From Alphaproteobacteria bacterium (GTDB lineage Bacteria > Pseudomonadota > Alphaproteobacteria > Sphingomonadales > Sphingomonadaceae): a stretch of 64,000 nucleotides of DNA. A model generated the notes under the pieces. That model saw only the letters and a list, made by a program, of their open reading frames with translations, was not told the DNA's origin and did not search any database. Of this stretch, positions 48,234 to 57,302 are shown in pieces. A program made the position numbers and the translations under genes. Within the stretch, counting starts at the first letter, position 1, and the number at the start of each line of letters is the position of its first letter. The DNA is taken from assembly GCA_018823325.1 (NCBI GenBank), contig JAHJIJ010000011.1:1-64000 (forward strand), in the 5' to 3' direction.

Positions 48234-49559
48234 ATGGCGCAACCGCAGGCAGAGGATCAGCGGACGGACATCGAGGACATTCTCGACCGCCCCTATGGCG
48301 CGTGGCGCTGGTTCGTCTTTGCCTTGTGCGGTGTCGCCATGGCCCTGGAAGGCTTCGACATGTATATGCTCGGCGCCATCGTGCCGGCGCTGGCTGCGGG
48401 GCTCGCGGTGGAGCCGGCGGCGATATCCGCGGTGTTCGTCGCGCAGGGCATCGGGCTGGCCCTGGGCTATACCTTCATTGCCCCGCTGGCGGATCGCGTC
48501 GGCCGAAAACCGGTGATCGTCGCTTGCGTGCTTGGTTTCGGGCTGGTGACGCTGGCCACCGCGTTGGTCTCCACGCTCACGATGGTCTCCATCCTCCGCC
48601 TTGTGGCGTTCGCCTTCTTTGGCGGCATCACGCCCAACATCATCGCGCTGGTCGCGGAAATCTCGCCCCGCCGCATAAGGCCCCGCCAGATCATCCTCGT
48701 GACCGCCTGCTTCGCCTTCGGCGCAGCGATGGGCAGTGCGCTTGCGCCGCTGATCGTCAATCGGCTCGACTGGTGGGGGGCGTTTCTGGTGGGGGGCATG
48801 GCACCGCTGCTTTTCTTGCCGGTGCTTGTCTTTGCGCTCCCCGAATCCCCGCGCTTTCTGGTCACCGCCGGTCGGAGCACCGCGCAGGTGAACCGGGTGC
48901 TGCGGCACATCACGCGCGATGTGAATGCCGCCGCGCATTACTTCCTCGATGAGCCGCCGGCGGGCCGTGCCTCGCTCAAGTCGGTCTTCGCCGAAGGGCG
49001 GCTGGCGATGACGCTACTGTTCATGCTGGCGGGCGGCATGATGATGTTCGTCGGCAATGCCGTGGCCTCATGGGCGCCGACCTTCTGGCACTTGCAGGCT
49101 GGCTTCCCGATGAGCCAGGCGGCGGCGCTGTTCGCGCTCTCGTCCCTTGGTGCCATCGTCTGGCCGCTGGCGATGATCGCGCTGGTCAACTGGATCGGCG
49201 TGAAGCGTACGCTGCTGTTCTGCTATTTTGCGGGCGGCAGCTCCATGCTGGTCTACATGGTCCAGCCGTTCACCCCCGCGCTCGCCGCGTTCATGGCGAT
49301 TGCCTATGGCGCCTTCGTCGTCGGCTCGATCAGCGGGCTCTATGCCTTCATTTCGGCGGCCTATCCCACGCAGATCCGCTCGACAGCACTGGGCTGGACG
49401 GCGGGCGCGGGCCGTTTGCTGGCGATCTTCGGCCCGGCCATCGGCGGCTGGCTGCTGGCGCAGGGTGTTGGGCCGTTCGGCGTCTCGCTGGCTTTTGGCC
49501 TGCCGCTGTTCATTGCCGGCATTGCGGTGGCATTCGTGCGGAGCAAGGCGCAGGGGTAG
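48234..49559 (+). CDS. MFS transporter, AAHS (aromatic acid:H+ symporter) type
   Basis: The 441-residue protein has 12 predicted membrane helices. Helix 1 carries LEGFDMYMLGAIVPAL, like the D-G-F-D motif of aromatic acid symporters (PcaK/BenK). The loop 2-3 motif is ADRVGRKPVI, and the loop 8-9 region also keeps the basic pattern. Substrates of the family are protonated aromatic or other organic acids. GGAGAG lies ahead of ATG 48234. The gene stands alone; divergence from the glucose operon could mean sugar-acid transport instead. Confidence 0.82.
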   Translation: MAQPQAEDQRTDIEDILDRPYGAWRWFVFALCGVAMALEGFDMYMLGAIVPALAAGLAVEPAAISAVFVAQGIGLALGYTFIAPLADRVGRKPVIVACVLGFGLVTLATALVSTLTMVSILRLVAFAFFGGITPNIIALVAEISPRRIRPRQIILVTACFAFGAAMGSALAPLIVNRLDWWGAFLVGGMAPLLFLPVLVFALPESPRFLVTAGRSTAQVNRVLRHITRDVNAAAHYFLDEPPAGRASLKSVFAEGRLAMTLLFMLAGGMMMFVGNAVASWAPTFWHLQAGFPMSQAAALFALSSLGAIVWPLAMIALVNWIGVKRTLLFCYFAGGSSMLVYMVQPFTPALAAFMAIAYGAFVVGSISGLYAFISAAYPTQIRSTALGWTAGAGRLLAIFGPAIGGWLLAQGVGPFGVSLAFGLPLFIAGIAVAFVRSKAQG

Positions 49560-49579
49560 GGCTGTTCGACGACCAAGGG

Positions 49580-49597
49580 CTCCTGCTTCCGCAGGAG
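49580..49597. terminator. CTCCTGC/GCAGGAG hairpin between convergent genes
   Basis: Seven-base arms with a TTCC loop, 20 bases after the MFS stop and before the stop of the HxlR gene. It is a single arm of the repeat type at 27001 and may serve as a bidirectional terminator. Confidence 0.4.
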
Positions 49598-49634
49598 TAT
49601 AAGACTGACTGGCTGGACGAGCGCTGGAGGCTCC

Positions 49635-50018
49635 TCAGCTCTCCTGCTCACGATCGAACCGCTCGCGGTGGGCATCGATCTCTTCCCGGTGCGTCTGCGC
49701 CCAGATGCCGAGCCGCACGGCTTCACCGGCGAGAGACTGGCCGAGCGGCGTCAGGGTGTAATCGACCTTCGGCGGTGTGGTGGGGTGGACAGTGCGGCTG
49801 ACCATGCCATCCCGTTCCAGCGCGCGCAGGGTGCGGGTGAGCATCTGCTGGGAAATGCCGCTGACTTCGCGGCGGATCTGGTTGAAGCGCAACGTGCCGT
49901 CGTGCAGCGAAACCACCACGGGCAGTGTCCAGCGATCACCAAAGCGCGAGAGGGTTTCGGTGATCCGCATGCACTCCTGCGGCGATGTCACAATGAGGCG
50001 CGTAGTGGTCATATCCAT
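49635..50018 (-). CDS. HxlR family transcriptional regulator
   Basis: The 127-residue winged-helix protein has the HxlR pattern: [53 protein letters not shown], and the wing with [12 protein letters not shown]. The conserved cysteine in the N-terminal SPQECMR (residue 16) matches the redox-sensing position of YodB-type regulators, which sense quinones. It is divergent from an azoreductase gene, the arrangement in which YodB-like proteins repress azoreductase. ATG 50012 is an alternative start. Confidence 0.87.
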   Translation of the reverse strand: MDMTTTRLIVTSPQECMRITETLSRFGDRWTLPVVVSLHDGTLRFNQIRREVSGISQQMLTRTLRALERDGMVSRTVHPTTPPKVDYTLTPLGQSLAGEAVRLGIWAQTHREEIDAHRERFDREQES

Positions 50019-50126
50019 GTGACTAGGTCTCGAAAAAATGCGTTCTTGTCGATTCTAGAGGTCGTCCCTAGCTCGTTGCAAACAGAAACTGATCTTCCCG
50101 TCAGCGATCTCAACGAAAGGGCGACC
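50019..50126. promoter_or_regulatory. Shared divergent region of the HxlR and azoreductase genes
   Basis: The 108 bases contain several CTAG-centred short palindromes (at 50022-50025, 50056-50059 and 50069-50072). The regulator probably binds here to control both genes. I could not single out one operator. Confidence 0.4.
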
Positions 50127-50705
50127 ATGACCATTCTGCATATCGATTCAAGCATTCAGGGTGAAAACTCCATCAGCCGGACGGTATCGGCGGCCATTGT
50201 CGAGCGGCTGAAGGCGCAGCAGCCGATGCTCGACGTGCGCTATCGCGATCTGGCCGCGCAACCGCTGCCGCATCTGACGCTGCCCGGCTTCGGCACCGAG
50301 GAGGCGGCGACCGTGCTGGAGGAATTTCTCGCCGCAGACACTGTGGTGATCGGCGCGCCAATGTATAATTTCACGATCTCCAGCCAGCTCAAGGCGTGGA
50401 TCGACCATATCGCCGTTGCCGGCAAAACCTTCCGCTATGACGAGACAGGCAATGCCATTGGTCTTGCTGGCGACAAGCGCGTGATCGTGGCGCTCTCGCG
50501 TGGTGGCTATTATGGCGAGGGTTCGGCTGCCGCTGCCATCGAACATGCCGAGACCTATCTGCGCGCGGTCCTCGGCTTCATGGGTATTGCGCCCGAGTTC
50601 ATCATTGCCGAAGGCGCAGCCATCGGCCCCGAGCAGCGCGCTGCTGGACTTCAGTCGGCGCTTGACGCCGTTGCGCGCCTTGAAACGGAGACGGTGGCGG
50701 CCTGA
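50127..50705 (+). CDS. azoR: FMN-dependent NADH-azoreductase
   Basis: The 192-residue flavodoxin-like enzyme reduces quinones and azo compounds. Family blocks are [17 protein letters not shown] (the FMN phosphate loop), [20 protein letters not shown], the FRYDETG segment, and [12 protein letters not shown]. In bacteria AzoR mostly protects against quinone stress. ATG 50127 has AAAGGGCG upstream; the frame above it is antisense to the regulator. Likely controlled by the divergent HxlR protein. Confidence 0.93.
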   Translation: MTILHIDSSIQGENSISRTVSAAIVERLKAQQPMLDVRYRDLAAQPLPHLTLPGFGTEEAATVLEEFLAADTVVIGAPMYNFTISSQLKAWIDHIAVAGKTFRYDETGNAIGLAGDKRVIVALSRGGYYGEGSAAAAIEHAETYLRAVLGFMGIAPEFIIAEGAAIGPEQRAAGLQSALDAVARLETETVAA

Positions 50706-50727
50706 GCCGCCCCGTCCCGATCAGACC

Positions 50728-51414
50728 TCAGCGTTCCGAGAGGTAATAGCGGTCCTTTGCCGAGAGATCGTCGGCCAGCTCATAAACGATGGGCTGGCCG
50801 GTCGGTATTTCGAGGCCGGTGATCTCGTCATCCGGAATGTTTGAGAGGTGCTTCACCAGCGCGCGCAGCGAATTGCCGTGGGCGGAGATGAGCACGCGCT
50901 TGCCGGCCTTCAGCTCGGGCGCGATGCGGCCTTCCCAATAAGGCAGCACGCGCGCGATCGTGTCCTTGAGGCTCTCCGTCGCGGGGATGGCGATGCCGGC
51001 ATAGCGCCGATCCTTGCTCAGGTCGAATTCGCTGCCGGCTTCCATCGGCGGCGGCGGAATGTCGAAGCTGCGGCGCCAGATCTTCACCTGATCCTCGCCG
51101 TGCTTGGCGGCGGTCTCGGCCTTGTCGAGTCCGGTGAGGCCGCCATAATGGCGCTCGTTGAGGCGCCAGTCCTTCTCGACCGGCAACCAGAGCCGATCCA
51201 TTTCCTCGAGCGCCAGGTTGAGCGTTTTGATCGCGCGCTTCTGCAGCGAGGTGAAGCACGCGTCGAAATCGAGGCCCTTGTCCCGCATCAGCGCGCCGGC
51301 GGCTTTCGCCTCGGCAGCGCCCTTCTCGGTCACGTCCACATCCCACCAGCCGGTGAAGCGGTTCTCCAGGTTCCAGGCGGACTGGCCATGGCGAATGAGG
51401 ACGAGCGTCGGCAT
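50728..51414 (-). CDS. gpmA: 2,3-bisphosphoglycerate-dependent phosphoglycerate mutase
   Basis: The 228-residue glycolytic enzyme interconverts 3- and 2-phosphoglycerate. The phosphohistidine motif is [10 protein letters not shown] (His9). The second histidine is in [11 protein letters not shown], and [14 protein letters not shown] and the PPP loop are typical. Length is as expected for dPGM. GGGAGA lies upstream. It completes lower glycolysis after the Entner-Doudoroff pathway. Confidence 0.95.
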   Translation of the reverse strand: MPTLVLIRHGQSAWNLENRFTGWWDVDVTEKGAAEAKAAGALMRDKGLDFDACFTSLQKRAIKTLNLALEEMDRLWLPVEKDWRLNERHYGGLTGLDKAETAAKHGEDQVKIWRRSFDIPPPPMEAGSEFDLSKDRRYAGIAIPATESLKDTIARVLPYWEGRIAPELKAGKRVLISAHGNSLRALVKHLSNIPDDEITGLEIPTGQPIVYELADDLSAKDRYYLSER

Positions 51415-51529
51415 GGGGTCTTGTCTCCCGATCAGTGGCGGTTTTCCGATAGGCGGCCTGATAGCGGGATTTGGTGTGAGTGCAATGCGCGGGCGGCTTT
51501 GCCCAGTGGATGGGGCCGCAAATCAGCGT

Positions 51530-51709
51530 TCAGGCGTTGCGGGGTGTCGCACTTCGGCCACGGGCTTGCAGCGCATCCAGCATGGTCTGATAATGCTGTA
51601 CATAGCTCTGGTAGGCAGCCTTTACGTCCGGGTGCATCGCGGTCTTCGCCTGTGCCTGGAATTGCCGGATCTGGTCCTGAAGAAAGCCCGGATCCCACAG
51701 CGTCTGCAT
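51530..51709 (-). CDS. Hypothetical 59-residue protein
   Basis: The short helical protein reads MQTLWDPGFLQDQIRQFQAQ, then HPDVKAAYQSYVQHYQTMLDAL. It has no signal or membrane segment. I chose ATG 51709 because GGGAG lies eight bases ahead; ATG 51724 lacks a ribosome site. The longer frame is antisense to the neighbouring leader. No family is recognised. It is divergent from the dienelactone hydrolase gene. Confidence 0.55.
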   Translation of the reverse strand: MQTLWDPGFLQDQIRQFQAQAKTAMHPDVKAAYQSYVQHYQTMLDALQARGRSATPRNA

Positions 51710-51911
51710 TGCTTGAACTCCCATGTTGCGGGCAAAAAACTGCCATCTTCCTTGTTGGTTCCGGTAAATGCGACCGGTTGCGTTAAACGGCGAGAAACCA
51801 GTCTCGCGCCCTGCCTTGCCTGATCGGAAAGTCGCCGCACTGGCCTTGTCGGCCCGGCGACAATTCGTCATGGATGGGCCAGCATCACGCCGCAGCAAGG
51901 GAGCAGGAACC

Positions 51912-52628
51912 ATGGCCATCACCCGCAATGTTCACATTCACGAAGGCCCCGGCGGCCCGTTCGAATCCATGTTCGTGGGCGACGCCGATGCCGGCACCCA
52001 GCCGGGCGTTCTGCTTTTCCCGAACTTCATGGGCACCAAGGAATGGGACTTCGCCAAGGCCGAGACGCTCGCTGCGCAGGGCTATAAGGTGCTGGTCGTC
52101 GACTATTATGGCCAGGGCAAGCGCGGCACGAGCATGGAGAGCGCCGGCAAGCTGCTCCACGATTTCATGGCGGATCGGCAGGCCGTGAAGACCCGGCTGC
52201 TCGATGCGCTGGGGGAATTGCGCGCGTTTCCGGGCGTGGATGGCGACCGGATCGGCGCCATCGGCTTTTGCGCGGGCGGCAAGTGCGTGCTTGATCTGGC
52301 GCGGGCCGGTGCGGACATCAAGGCCGGCGTCTCCTTCCACGGCGTCTATGATGCGCCGCCTTTCCCCAACGCCGCGATCACGGCCAAGCTGATGATCTGC
52401 GACGGCTGGAACGACAATCTCTGCCCGCCCGAGGCCAAGCTGGCGCTCTGCAAGGAACTGGCCGTGGCGGATGTGGACTTCCAGTTCATCACCTATAGCC
52501 GCACGGGCCACGCCTTCACCGCCGATGACGTGCCGCTGAACGATGACCGCAGCTTCGGTTTCGTGCCGGAGACGAACCGCCGCAGCTGGCGCGCGGCGAT
52601 GGATTTTCTGGGCGATGAGCTGGGCTGA
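51912..52628 (+). CDS. Dienelactone hydrolase family protein
   Basis: The 238-residue alpha/beta hydrolase has a cysteine nucleophile in GAIGFCAGGKCVLD (about residue 118), as in dienelactone hydrolases. The Asp is in CDGWNDNLCPP and the His in RTGHAFTADD. Other family parts are VLLFPNFMGTKEW and VVDYYGQGKRG. AGGA precedes ATG 51912. The natural substrate is unknown; such enzymes hydrolyse lactones or esters in the cytoplasm. Confidence 0.9.
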   Translation: MAITRNVHIHEGPGGPFESMFVGDADAGTQPGVLLFPNFMGTKEWDFAKAETLAAQGYKVLVVDYYGQGKRGTSMESAGKLLHDFMADRQAVKTRLLDALGELRAFPGVDGDRIGAIGFCAGGKCVLDLARAGADIKAGVSFHGVYDAPPFPNAAITAKLMICDGWNDNLCPPEAKLALCKELAVADVDFQFITYSRTGHAFTADDVPLNDDRSFGFVPETNRRSWRAAMDFLGDELG

Positions 52629-52657
52629 GATAAGCGGGCTTCTTGCTTTTAGTCATC

Positions 52658-52789
52658 CGTCACCCCGGGCTTGACCCGGGGTCCAGCTCTTTTTCCCAAT
52701 AGAAAGTTTGGCTCTGGGCCCAGAGTAGGCGGGGTAGCCCTCGACGGTTCGTGAAAGAAGCTGGACCCCGGGTCAAGCCCGGGGTGACG
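52658..52789. repeat. CGTCACCCCGGG double-hairpin repeat, copy E
   Basis: The left arm CGTCACCCCGGGCTTGACCC... starts at 52658. The inverted right arm GGACCCCGGG...GGTGACG ends at 52789. The centre contains a TCTGGGCCCAGA palindrome. It lies between two convergent genes. Confidence 0.85.
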
Positions 52790-52833
52790 AGGAAGAAAGG
52801 TGCCTTCCGCCGTCCTTCAACTCCCGTCGTCCC

Positions 52834-53991
52834 TCAGATATCCCCGACCATCTCCGCCAGCGTCGCGAGGCAATCGCGGGCGAGTTGCATGGAGCGCTCC
52901 GGACTCCAGCCCTGTTCGGCATCCGGCAGGTCGTCATTGTCCTTGAACGGCATTTCCAGCGTCATCGCCACGGCGCCGTAGCGCTCGGCGATCTGCGCGG
53001 TGGCCATGGAGAGGTTGGCCTTGCCGGGCCGTGCTTCGGGATAGCCCAGGCGCGTCTGGAAATCGGGCGTGCGGATCGCCAGCGTGTCGCGATAGCGGCG
53101 GAAGAGGGCGAGCTGATCGTCCTTGATCGAGGGAATGCCCTCGAAGCCGGCGAGGAAAACCGCAGGAATCGCCTCGTCGCCGTGCACGTCCATGGCGAAG
53201 GCCACGCCGGTTTCATCCATGCGGTTGCGGACGCAGAGAACTTCGGGCGAGCGCTCGAGGCTTGGCTCATGCCATTCGCGATTGAGATTGACGCCTTTGG
53301 TGTTAGTTCGCAGGTGGCCACGGAATGAACCATCTGGGTTCATATTTGGGACGATGTAGAAGCGACAGGCGGCCAGCAAGCCGCGGGCATGGGCGTTGGT
53401 GGTGTCGGTGAGCATGTCGAGCGCCCCTTCCATCCACCATTCCGCCATCGATTCGCCGGGATGCTGGCGCGCGATCAGCCAGACCGGCTTGTCGCCCCTG
53501 CCCAGCTCAAGGCAGTCGATCGGTCGCCCGTCGAGGCTGGTGCCGAGCTGGCGCAGTGTCACGCCATCGCACGCCGCTGCCTGCGCGATCAGATCGTGAT
53601 GCCGTTCCTGCGAATAAGGCGCGAAATAGGCGAACCACGCCGCATCGCTCTCCAGCCTATGCTCGATGGTGAGGGTGCCGCCGTCCACGCCAGGCTCGTA
53701 GCGGGATGGGGCACGGCCCCAGCGCTCGCGATCTTCGGAGACGCAGGCATGATAGTTCGGCCATCCATCCGGATAGGCCGAGCCGGCCAGGCCGGTGATG
53801 CGCAGGGTCAGCCGGGTGCCGGCAGGCGCCGCCGCGCGGAAATGGAACCACTGGAAAAATTCGCTCTCATTATCCTTGCGGATCGAAAGCGTAGCGGTGG
53901 CCCCATCGATGGCTTCGACGACGATATTGCCGCTATCGAAGGCGCTGGTGACGAGGAGGGGCGAGTGCGTGTCTGTCTGCGGTGCGGTCAT
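52834..53991 (-). CDS. M14-family zinc carboxypeptidase (CCP/AGBL-like)
   Basis: The 385-residue protein has the N-terminal beta-sandwich typical of cytosolic carboxypeptidase-like M14 members ([13 protein letters not shown]), then the peptidase domain. Zinc ligands are in [12 protein letters not shown] (H-x-x-E) and AMDVHGDE; the [26 protein letters not shown] block holds substrate-binding Asn/Arg. The catalytic Glu lies in TLEMPFKD. No signal peptide is present, so it is cytoplasmic. Its start overlaps the DUF4136 gene by four bases. Confidence 0.88.
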   Translation of the reverse strand: MTAPQTDTHSPLLVTSAFDSGNIVVEAIDGATATLSIRKDNESEFFQWFHFRAAAPAGTRLTLRITGLAGSAYPDGWPNYHACVSEDRERWGRAPSRYEPGVDGGTLTIEHRLESDAAWFAYFAPYSQERHHDLIAQAAACDGVTLRQLGTSLDGRPIDCLELGRGDKPVWLIARQHPGESMAEWWMEGALDMLTDTTNAHARGLLAACRFYIVPNMNPDGSFRGHLRTNTKGVNLNREWHEPSLERSPEVLCVRNRMDETGVAFAMDVHGDEAIPAVFLAGFEGIPSIKDDQLALFRRYRDTLAIRTPDFQTRLGYPEARPGKANLSMATAQIAERYGAVAMTLEMPFKDNDDLPDAEQGWSPERSMQLARDCLATLAEMVGDI

Positions 53992-54641
53992 TTCACCGTG
54001 ATAGTCTCACCCGACTGGCCGGGGAAGCCCTGGAAGAGCGCATCGGCAAGGCGGCCGACGACGATGCCCGGCTGAGCGGCGGGCGAGCCTTCCTTGGCCA
54101 GGGTCTCGGCGCGGCCTTCCCAGAATAGGATCTTGTCGTCCGCGCGGCGCAATTGCACGCGCATCCGCGTCACGATGACCGGCTTGGGCTTGCCGGAAAG
54201 ATCGATGCCGATGCCCACGCCAAGGCCGCTGCCATAAGAGCCGGTCGATCCGCCCACGCCGACACTCACGGGCGAGCGGCGGGCAGCAGGCGCGATGGTC
54301 TCACGCCAGAGTTCCACCACGGCCTCATATTGGGCGCCGCCGGCTCCGCTGTCGACCGGTGAGAAGCCAATGCGGGCCAGCGCAGCGCTGACGGCATTTG
54401 CGGTCGTGCGGAACTCAAGGCTGTTCTCGTCTGCGCTGTTGCCGGGGACGATCGCCACGCTGCCCTGGCGCGCGACGTTCTGCTGGTGGAATCGGGTGAC
54501 ATCGACAGGCCCGGTGGTCGTCGCGCAGCCCGCGAGGAGGAGCGAGCCCAGCAGGGCGAATGCCGCCAGTCGGCCGCGGCCCGGTTTGCGGAGAGGGCCG
54601 GCATCGCTATGGAGTGCCGGCGTGTGGAAACTGCCCATCAT
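53988..54641 (-). CDS. DUF4136-type lipoprotein
   Basis: The 217-residue protein has a lipobox LAGC after [11 protein letters not shown], placing the lipidated cysteine near residue 39. The mature protein follows the DUF4136 plan, with [17 protein letters not shown] and a glycine-rich [20 protein letters not shown] segment and [15 protein letters not shown]. The family is outer-membrane or periplasmic and of unknown function. Start ATG 54641 follows AAGGACGTAGGG. It precedes and overlaps the M14 peptidase gene. Confidence 0.8.
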   Translation of the reverse strand: MMGSFHTPALHSDAGPLRKPGRGRLAAFALLGSLLLAGCATTTGPVDVTRFHQQNVARQGSVAIVPGNSADENSLEFRTTANAVSAALARIGFSPVDSGAGGAQYEAVVELWRETIAPAARRSPVSVGVGGSTGSYGSGLGVGIGIDLSGKPKPVIVTRMRVQLRRADDKILFWEGRAETLAKEGSPAAQPGIVVGRLADALFQGFPGQSGETITVK

Positions 54642-54825
54642 GGCCCTACGTCCTTCATACTGCGGCATCCTCGTGTATGTGGCCGAACTCTCGGAAAAGC
54701 CGGCTTGCCGGTCAAGTCTGCACCTTTAAAGCTGCATGATGGCTTAACGTTTGTTCAGGAATGCGGTTGCCCAGAGGCTCTGCCATGGCGGCGAGCGACC
54801 TGCGTGCGAATCTTGCCGCACTGCC

Positions 54826-54854
54826 TTGACTTTCACGGTGTCGGCCCATAGAGG
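54826..54854 (+). promoter_or_regulatory. Sigma70-type promoter of rpmJ
   Basis: TTGACT and TAGAGG are separated by 17 bases and lie 46-74 bases before the rpmJ start. This is one of the clearest -35/-10 pairs in the window. Confidence 0.55.
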
Positions 54855-54899
54855 CGCGGCTTCGAATTTTCCGTCACGCAGAATCATTTGGACCCGATC

Positions 54900-55025
54900 A
54901 TGAAGATCCGCAACTCACTCAAGTCGCTCAAGGACCGTCACCGGGACAACCGCGTGATTCGCCGTCGCGGGCGCACCTACGTCATCAACAAGACGCAGCG
55001 CCGCTTCAAGGCCCGCCAGGGCTGA
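54900..55025 (+). CDS. rpmJ: 50S ribosomal protein L36 (zinc-free type)
   Basis: The 41-residue basic protein ([24 protein letters not shown]...) is ribosomal protein L36 of the long, zinc-free form, as in YkgO. The four zinc ligands of the other form are missing, and the RFKARQG end is typical. In many proteobacteria with this form it is the only L36; whether a zinc form exists elsewhere in this genome is not visible. A promoter lies upstream and a strong terminator downstream, so it is a single-gene unit. Confidence 0.93.
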   Translation: MKIRNSLKSLKDRHRDNRVIRRRGRTYVINKTQRRFKARQG

Positions 55026-55068
55026 AGCCGCGCGCGGCAGGACCTTCCCGGTCCCGCCGATGCCGATC

Positions 55069-55100
55069 AAACGCCCGGTCAGTCTCTGGCCGGGCGTTTT
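55069..55100 (+). terminator. Rho-independent terminator of rpmJ
   Basis: AAACGCCCGG pairs with CCGGGCGTTT around an 11-base loop and ends in TTTT, 43 bases after the rpmJ stop. Confidence 0.9.
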
Positions 55101-55276
55101 GGCGTGTCTGGGGCGTTTGAGTTTTCCGCAGCTCGTGCGAATGGGTCGTCGATCAGCCTGTCGCCGGATATCCGCTATCAGACCGATGGCTCTTGAGGTC
55201 GGCCCGACCCAGGCGGCGCGGACAGATTGCTGTCTGACAGGTTGTTCGCGATCGGGGTGCACGGAAAGCCGGCGTT

Positions 55277-55442
55277 ACGGCTGAAAAGTTGCGGAAGGCG
55301 GTGGTTCTCCCACCTACTCCGTTCGGGCTGAGCTTGTCGAAGCCCCGTTCTTCTCCTTTGGAAGGTGGACAGAAGAAGGACAGCCCTTCGACAAGCTCAG
55401 GGCGAACGGGGGTGGGGCAATGGCTGCTATGTTCTGGGGTCG
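55277..55442 (+). repeat. TTCGACAAGCTCAGG palindromic repeat, copy 4
   Basis: Inverted arms run from CCGTTCGGGCTGAGC (55319) to CTCAGGGCGAACGG (55409). The left flank GGCGGTGGTTCTCC and right flank GGGGCAATGGCTGC match the other long copies. GGAATGGCCGAT...AAGTTTGTCGTGAGG continues on the right. Confidence 0.75.
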
Positions 55443-55491
55443 GGAATGGCCGATTAGGCAAGTTTGTCGTGAGGATCTGACATCCCCACCT

Positions 55492-55580
55492 CGTCATGCT
55501 GAACTTGTTTCAGCATCCATCGCGCCATCGTGACTGGAGCTTGATCGCGCCATGGACCCTGAAACAAGTTCAGGGTGACG
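55492..55580. repeat. CTGAACTTGTTTCAG / CTGAAACAAGTTCAG double-hairpin repeat
   Basis: CGTCATGCTGAACTTGTTTCAGCATC and ACCCTGAAACAAGTTCAGGGTGACG are inverted around about 38 bases. Its outer ends CGTCA and TGACG are the same as those of the CGTCACCCCGGG family, so it is probably a distant relative with different stems. Confidence 0.7.
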
Positions 55581-55682
55581 GAAATGAAATGTCCGCAATG
55601 TCGTCGCGTCAGGAAAGCCGGCTTTTATACGCAGACCCCGAAAAGCCGCCACCGGGTGTAAAATTGAATTTGCCCGCGCCGC

Positions 55683-55961
55683 CTAGTCTGCCAGCAGGTC
55701 GCGCTGCTCGGGGTGCCGCTGGAAGTAGGCGACGACATAGCTGCACACCGGCCTGATCCGCAGGCCGCGGGCGCGCGCATCGTCCAGAAAGCCGGCCACC
55801 AGATCGCCGGCAATACCCTTGCCGCGCAGTGCCGGCGGCGTGAAGGTGTGGGTGATCGCGAGCGTATCGCCTTCGCGCTCATAGGTGGCAAAGGCAGTTT
55901 CGCCCTCTGCTTGCAGCTCGTAACGACTGCGCTCGGGATTGTCCCGGACGAGATGTGCCAT
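55683..55961 (-). CDS. GNAT-fold protein, YjdJ/NATD1 type
   Basis: The 92-residue protein is the short N-acetyltransferase-like form: ITHTFTPPALRGKGIAGDLVAGFLDDARARGLRIRPVCSYVVAYFQRHPE. The Q/RxxGxG/A acetyl-CoA loop is present as RGKGIA. Such short proteins are widespread and their substrates are unknown. It ends after a repeat-rich region and is followed upstream by the GGDEF gene on the same strand, 11 bases away, so they may form an operon. Confidence 0.87.
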   Translation of the reverse strand: MAHLVRDNPERSRYELQAEGETAFATYEREGDTLAITHTFTPPALRGKGIAGDLVAGFLDDARARGLRIRPVCSYVVAYFQRHPEQRDLLAD

Positions 55962-55972
55962 CGGCCTGCTCC

Positions 55973-56593
55973 TTATTCAGCGGCCTGAACTACGGAGTCG
56001 CCCGGCCTTTTGGCAGCGTACATGGCCATGTCCGCGCGGGCGAGGGCAGAAAATTCGCTGTCGCCCGCGCGCAGGCACGTCCAGCCCACGGAGATTGATA
56101 GCGGAAGCAGCGTGCCCTCGAACCGGCATTCAGATTCAGCAACGAGCAGCTCAATCTGATCCGCCGTTTCCTGCATCGCTGCGTCATCCAGCCCGTCGAG
56201 CAGCAGCGCGAACTCGTCGCCGCCGACACGGGCCGCGACATCGGTCGCACGGACGGCGCTCGCGAGGAGGCGAGCGATATGAATGAGCGCCGCATCGCCT
56301 GCGCTATGGCCGTAGCAATCGTTGATCTGCTTCATGGAATTGACGTCGATGAACACCAGGGCGGTCCGGGCTTCATAACGGTCTAGCCGGTTCAGCCGTT
56401 CATGGAGGCAATTCATGAAATGACGGCGATTATAAAGCGGTGTGAGCGTGTCACGAATGACGAGCCGTTCCAGCTCCTTGTTCGCGGTTTTCAGCAGCGT
56501 CAGCTCTCGCCGGAGCGCGTTCAGCTCCTGCTCGAGTGCCGAAATTTCGGTTACGGGAAGATCGCTCACGACCATCCGCGCAGTGGCTTCCAT
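55973..56593 (-). CDS. GGDEF-domain diguanylate cyclase
   Basis: The 206-residue protein has an N-terminal coiled-coil-like helix (EQELNALRRELTLLKTANKELERL, about 18-42), then a GGDEF domain. RDTLTPLYNRRHF opens the domain, IDVNSMKQINDCYGHSAGD gives the metal site, and the active-site loop is RVGGDEF. No RxxD inhibitory site is seen five residues before GGDEF, so it may lack product inhibition. No sensor domain is present. It would make c-di-GMP, opposite to the HD-GYP protein at 15230-16600. AGGAG lies about 12 bases before ATG 56593. Confidence 0.87.
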   Translation of the reverse strand: MEATARMVVSDLPVTEISALEQELNALRRELTLLKTANKELERLVIRDTLTPLYNRRHFMNCLHERLNRLDRYEARTALVFIDVNSMKQINDCYGHSAGDAALIHIARLLASAVRATDVAARVGGDEFALLLDGLDDAAMQETADQIELLVAESECRFEGTLLPLSISVGWTCLRAGDSEFSALARADMAMYAAKRPGDSVVQAAE

Positions 56594-56825
56594 CAAAGCT
56601 CTATCTCCTGTGCGCGACCGTGACTTTAAACTTGATGGGCCGAGTATAGTTCCCGGCTTCCCGCTTGTGCACTGCAAAATCCGCAGCCCGCCGCAATGGC
56701 GGAGCGTTTTGACCAGTTGTGCGCCATGGCTGTCCTCTCTATGGGCGGAGGCTTAATGAGAAGTTTCCGGCCAGCGTCTATGACGGCGTTAGGCATTTCT
56801 TTGCGGGTGGAACGAGGCGGAGGCC

Positions 56826-57302
56826 ATGGTGAAAGTCGGTGTGATCATGGGCTCGCAGTCCGACTGGGAGACAATGCGTCACGCAGTCGAGACCCTTCAG
56901 GCGCTTGAAATCGAATGCGAAACGCGAATCGTTTCAGCGCACCGGACGCCCGATCGTCTGGTCGATTACGCCAAAAGTGCGGCGGGCCGCGGCCTGCATG
57001 TCATTATCGCGGGGGCGGGCGGCGCGGCCCACTTGCCAGGCATGGTTGCATCCATGACGCGGCTGCCCGTGCTGGGCGTGCCGGTCCAGTCAGCCACGCT
57101 GTCGGGGCTCGATAGCCTCCTGTCCATTGTGCAGATGCCCGGCGGCATTCCGGTCGGCACGCTCGCCATCGGCAAGGCCGGGGCCAAGAATGCCGGTCTG
57201 CTCGCAGCTGCGATATTGGCCAATGGCGATGCGGCGCTGGCGGAACGGCTTGAGACCTGGCGTGCTACGCAGACGGATTCGGTGGCGGACAGCCCAGCGT
57301 GA
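56826..57302 (+). CDS. purE: N5-carboxyaminoimidazole ribonucleotide mutase
   Basis: The 158-residue enzyme rearranges N5-CAIR to CAIR in purine synthesis. The signature [14 protein letters not shown] (about 4-17) and SAHRTPDR (about 38-45) form the active site with the catalytic histidine; [11 protein letters not shown] and the [15 protein letters not shown] loop follow. Length is typical. Its stop overlaps the purK start by four bases (GTGA), so the two-step pathway is co-translated. Confidence 0.96.
   Translation: MVKVGVIMGSQSDWETMRHAVETLQALEIECETRIVSAHRTPDRLVDYAKSAAGRGLHVIIAGAGGAAHLPGMVASMTRLPVLGVPVQSATLSGLDSLLSIVQMPGGIPVGTLAIGKAGAKNAGLLAAAILANGDAALAERLETWRATQTDSVADSPA

Larger units (their letters stand above)
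55026..55682. other. Gene-free region with two repeat families
   Basis: After the rpmJ terminator this 650-base stretch holds a TTCGACAAGCTCAGG repeat and a CTGAACTTGTTTCAG repeat. Open frames here are antisense or repeat translations. I see no gene. Confidence 0.6.

Noticed and set aside
54915-55262. 115-codon minus-strand frame opposite rpmJ
   Set aside because: It is antisense to rpmJ and its terminator, both of which are clear.
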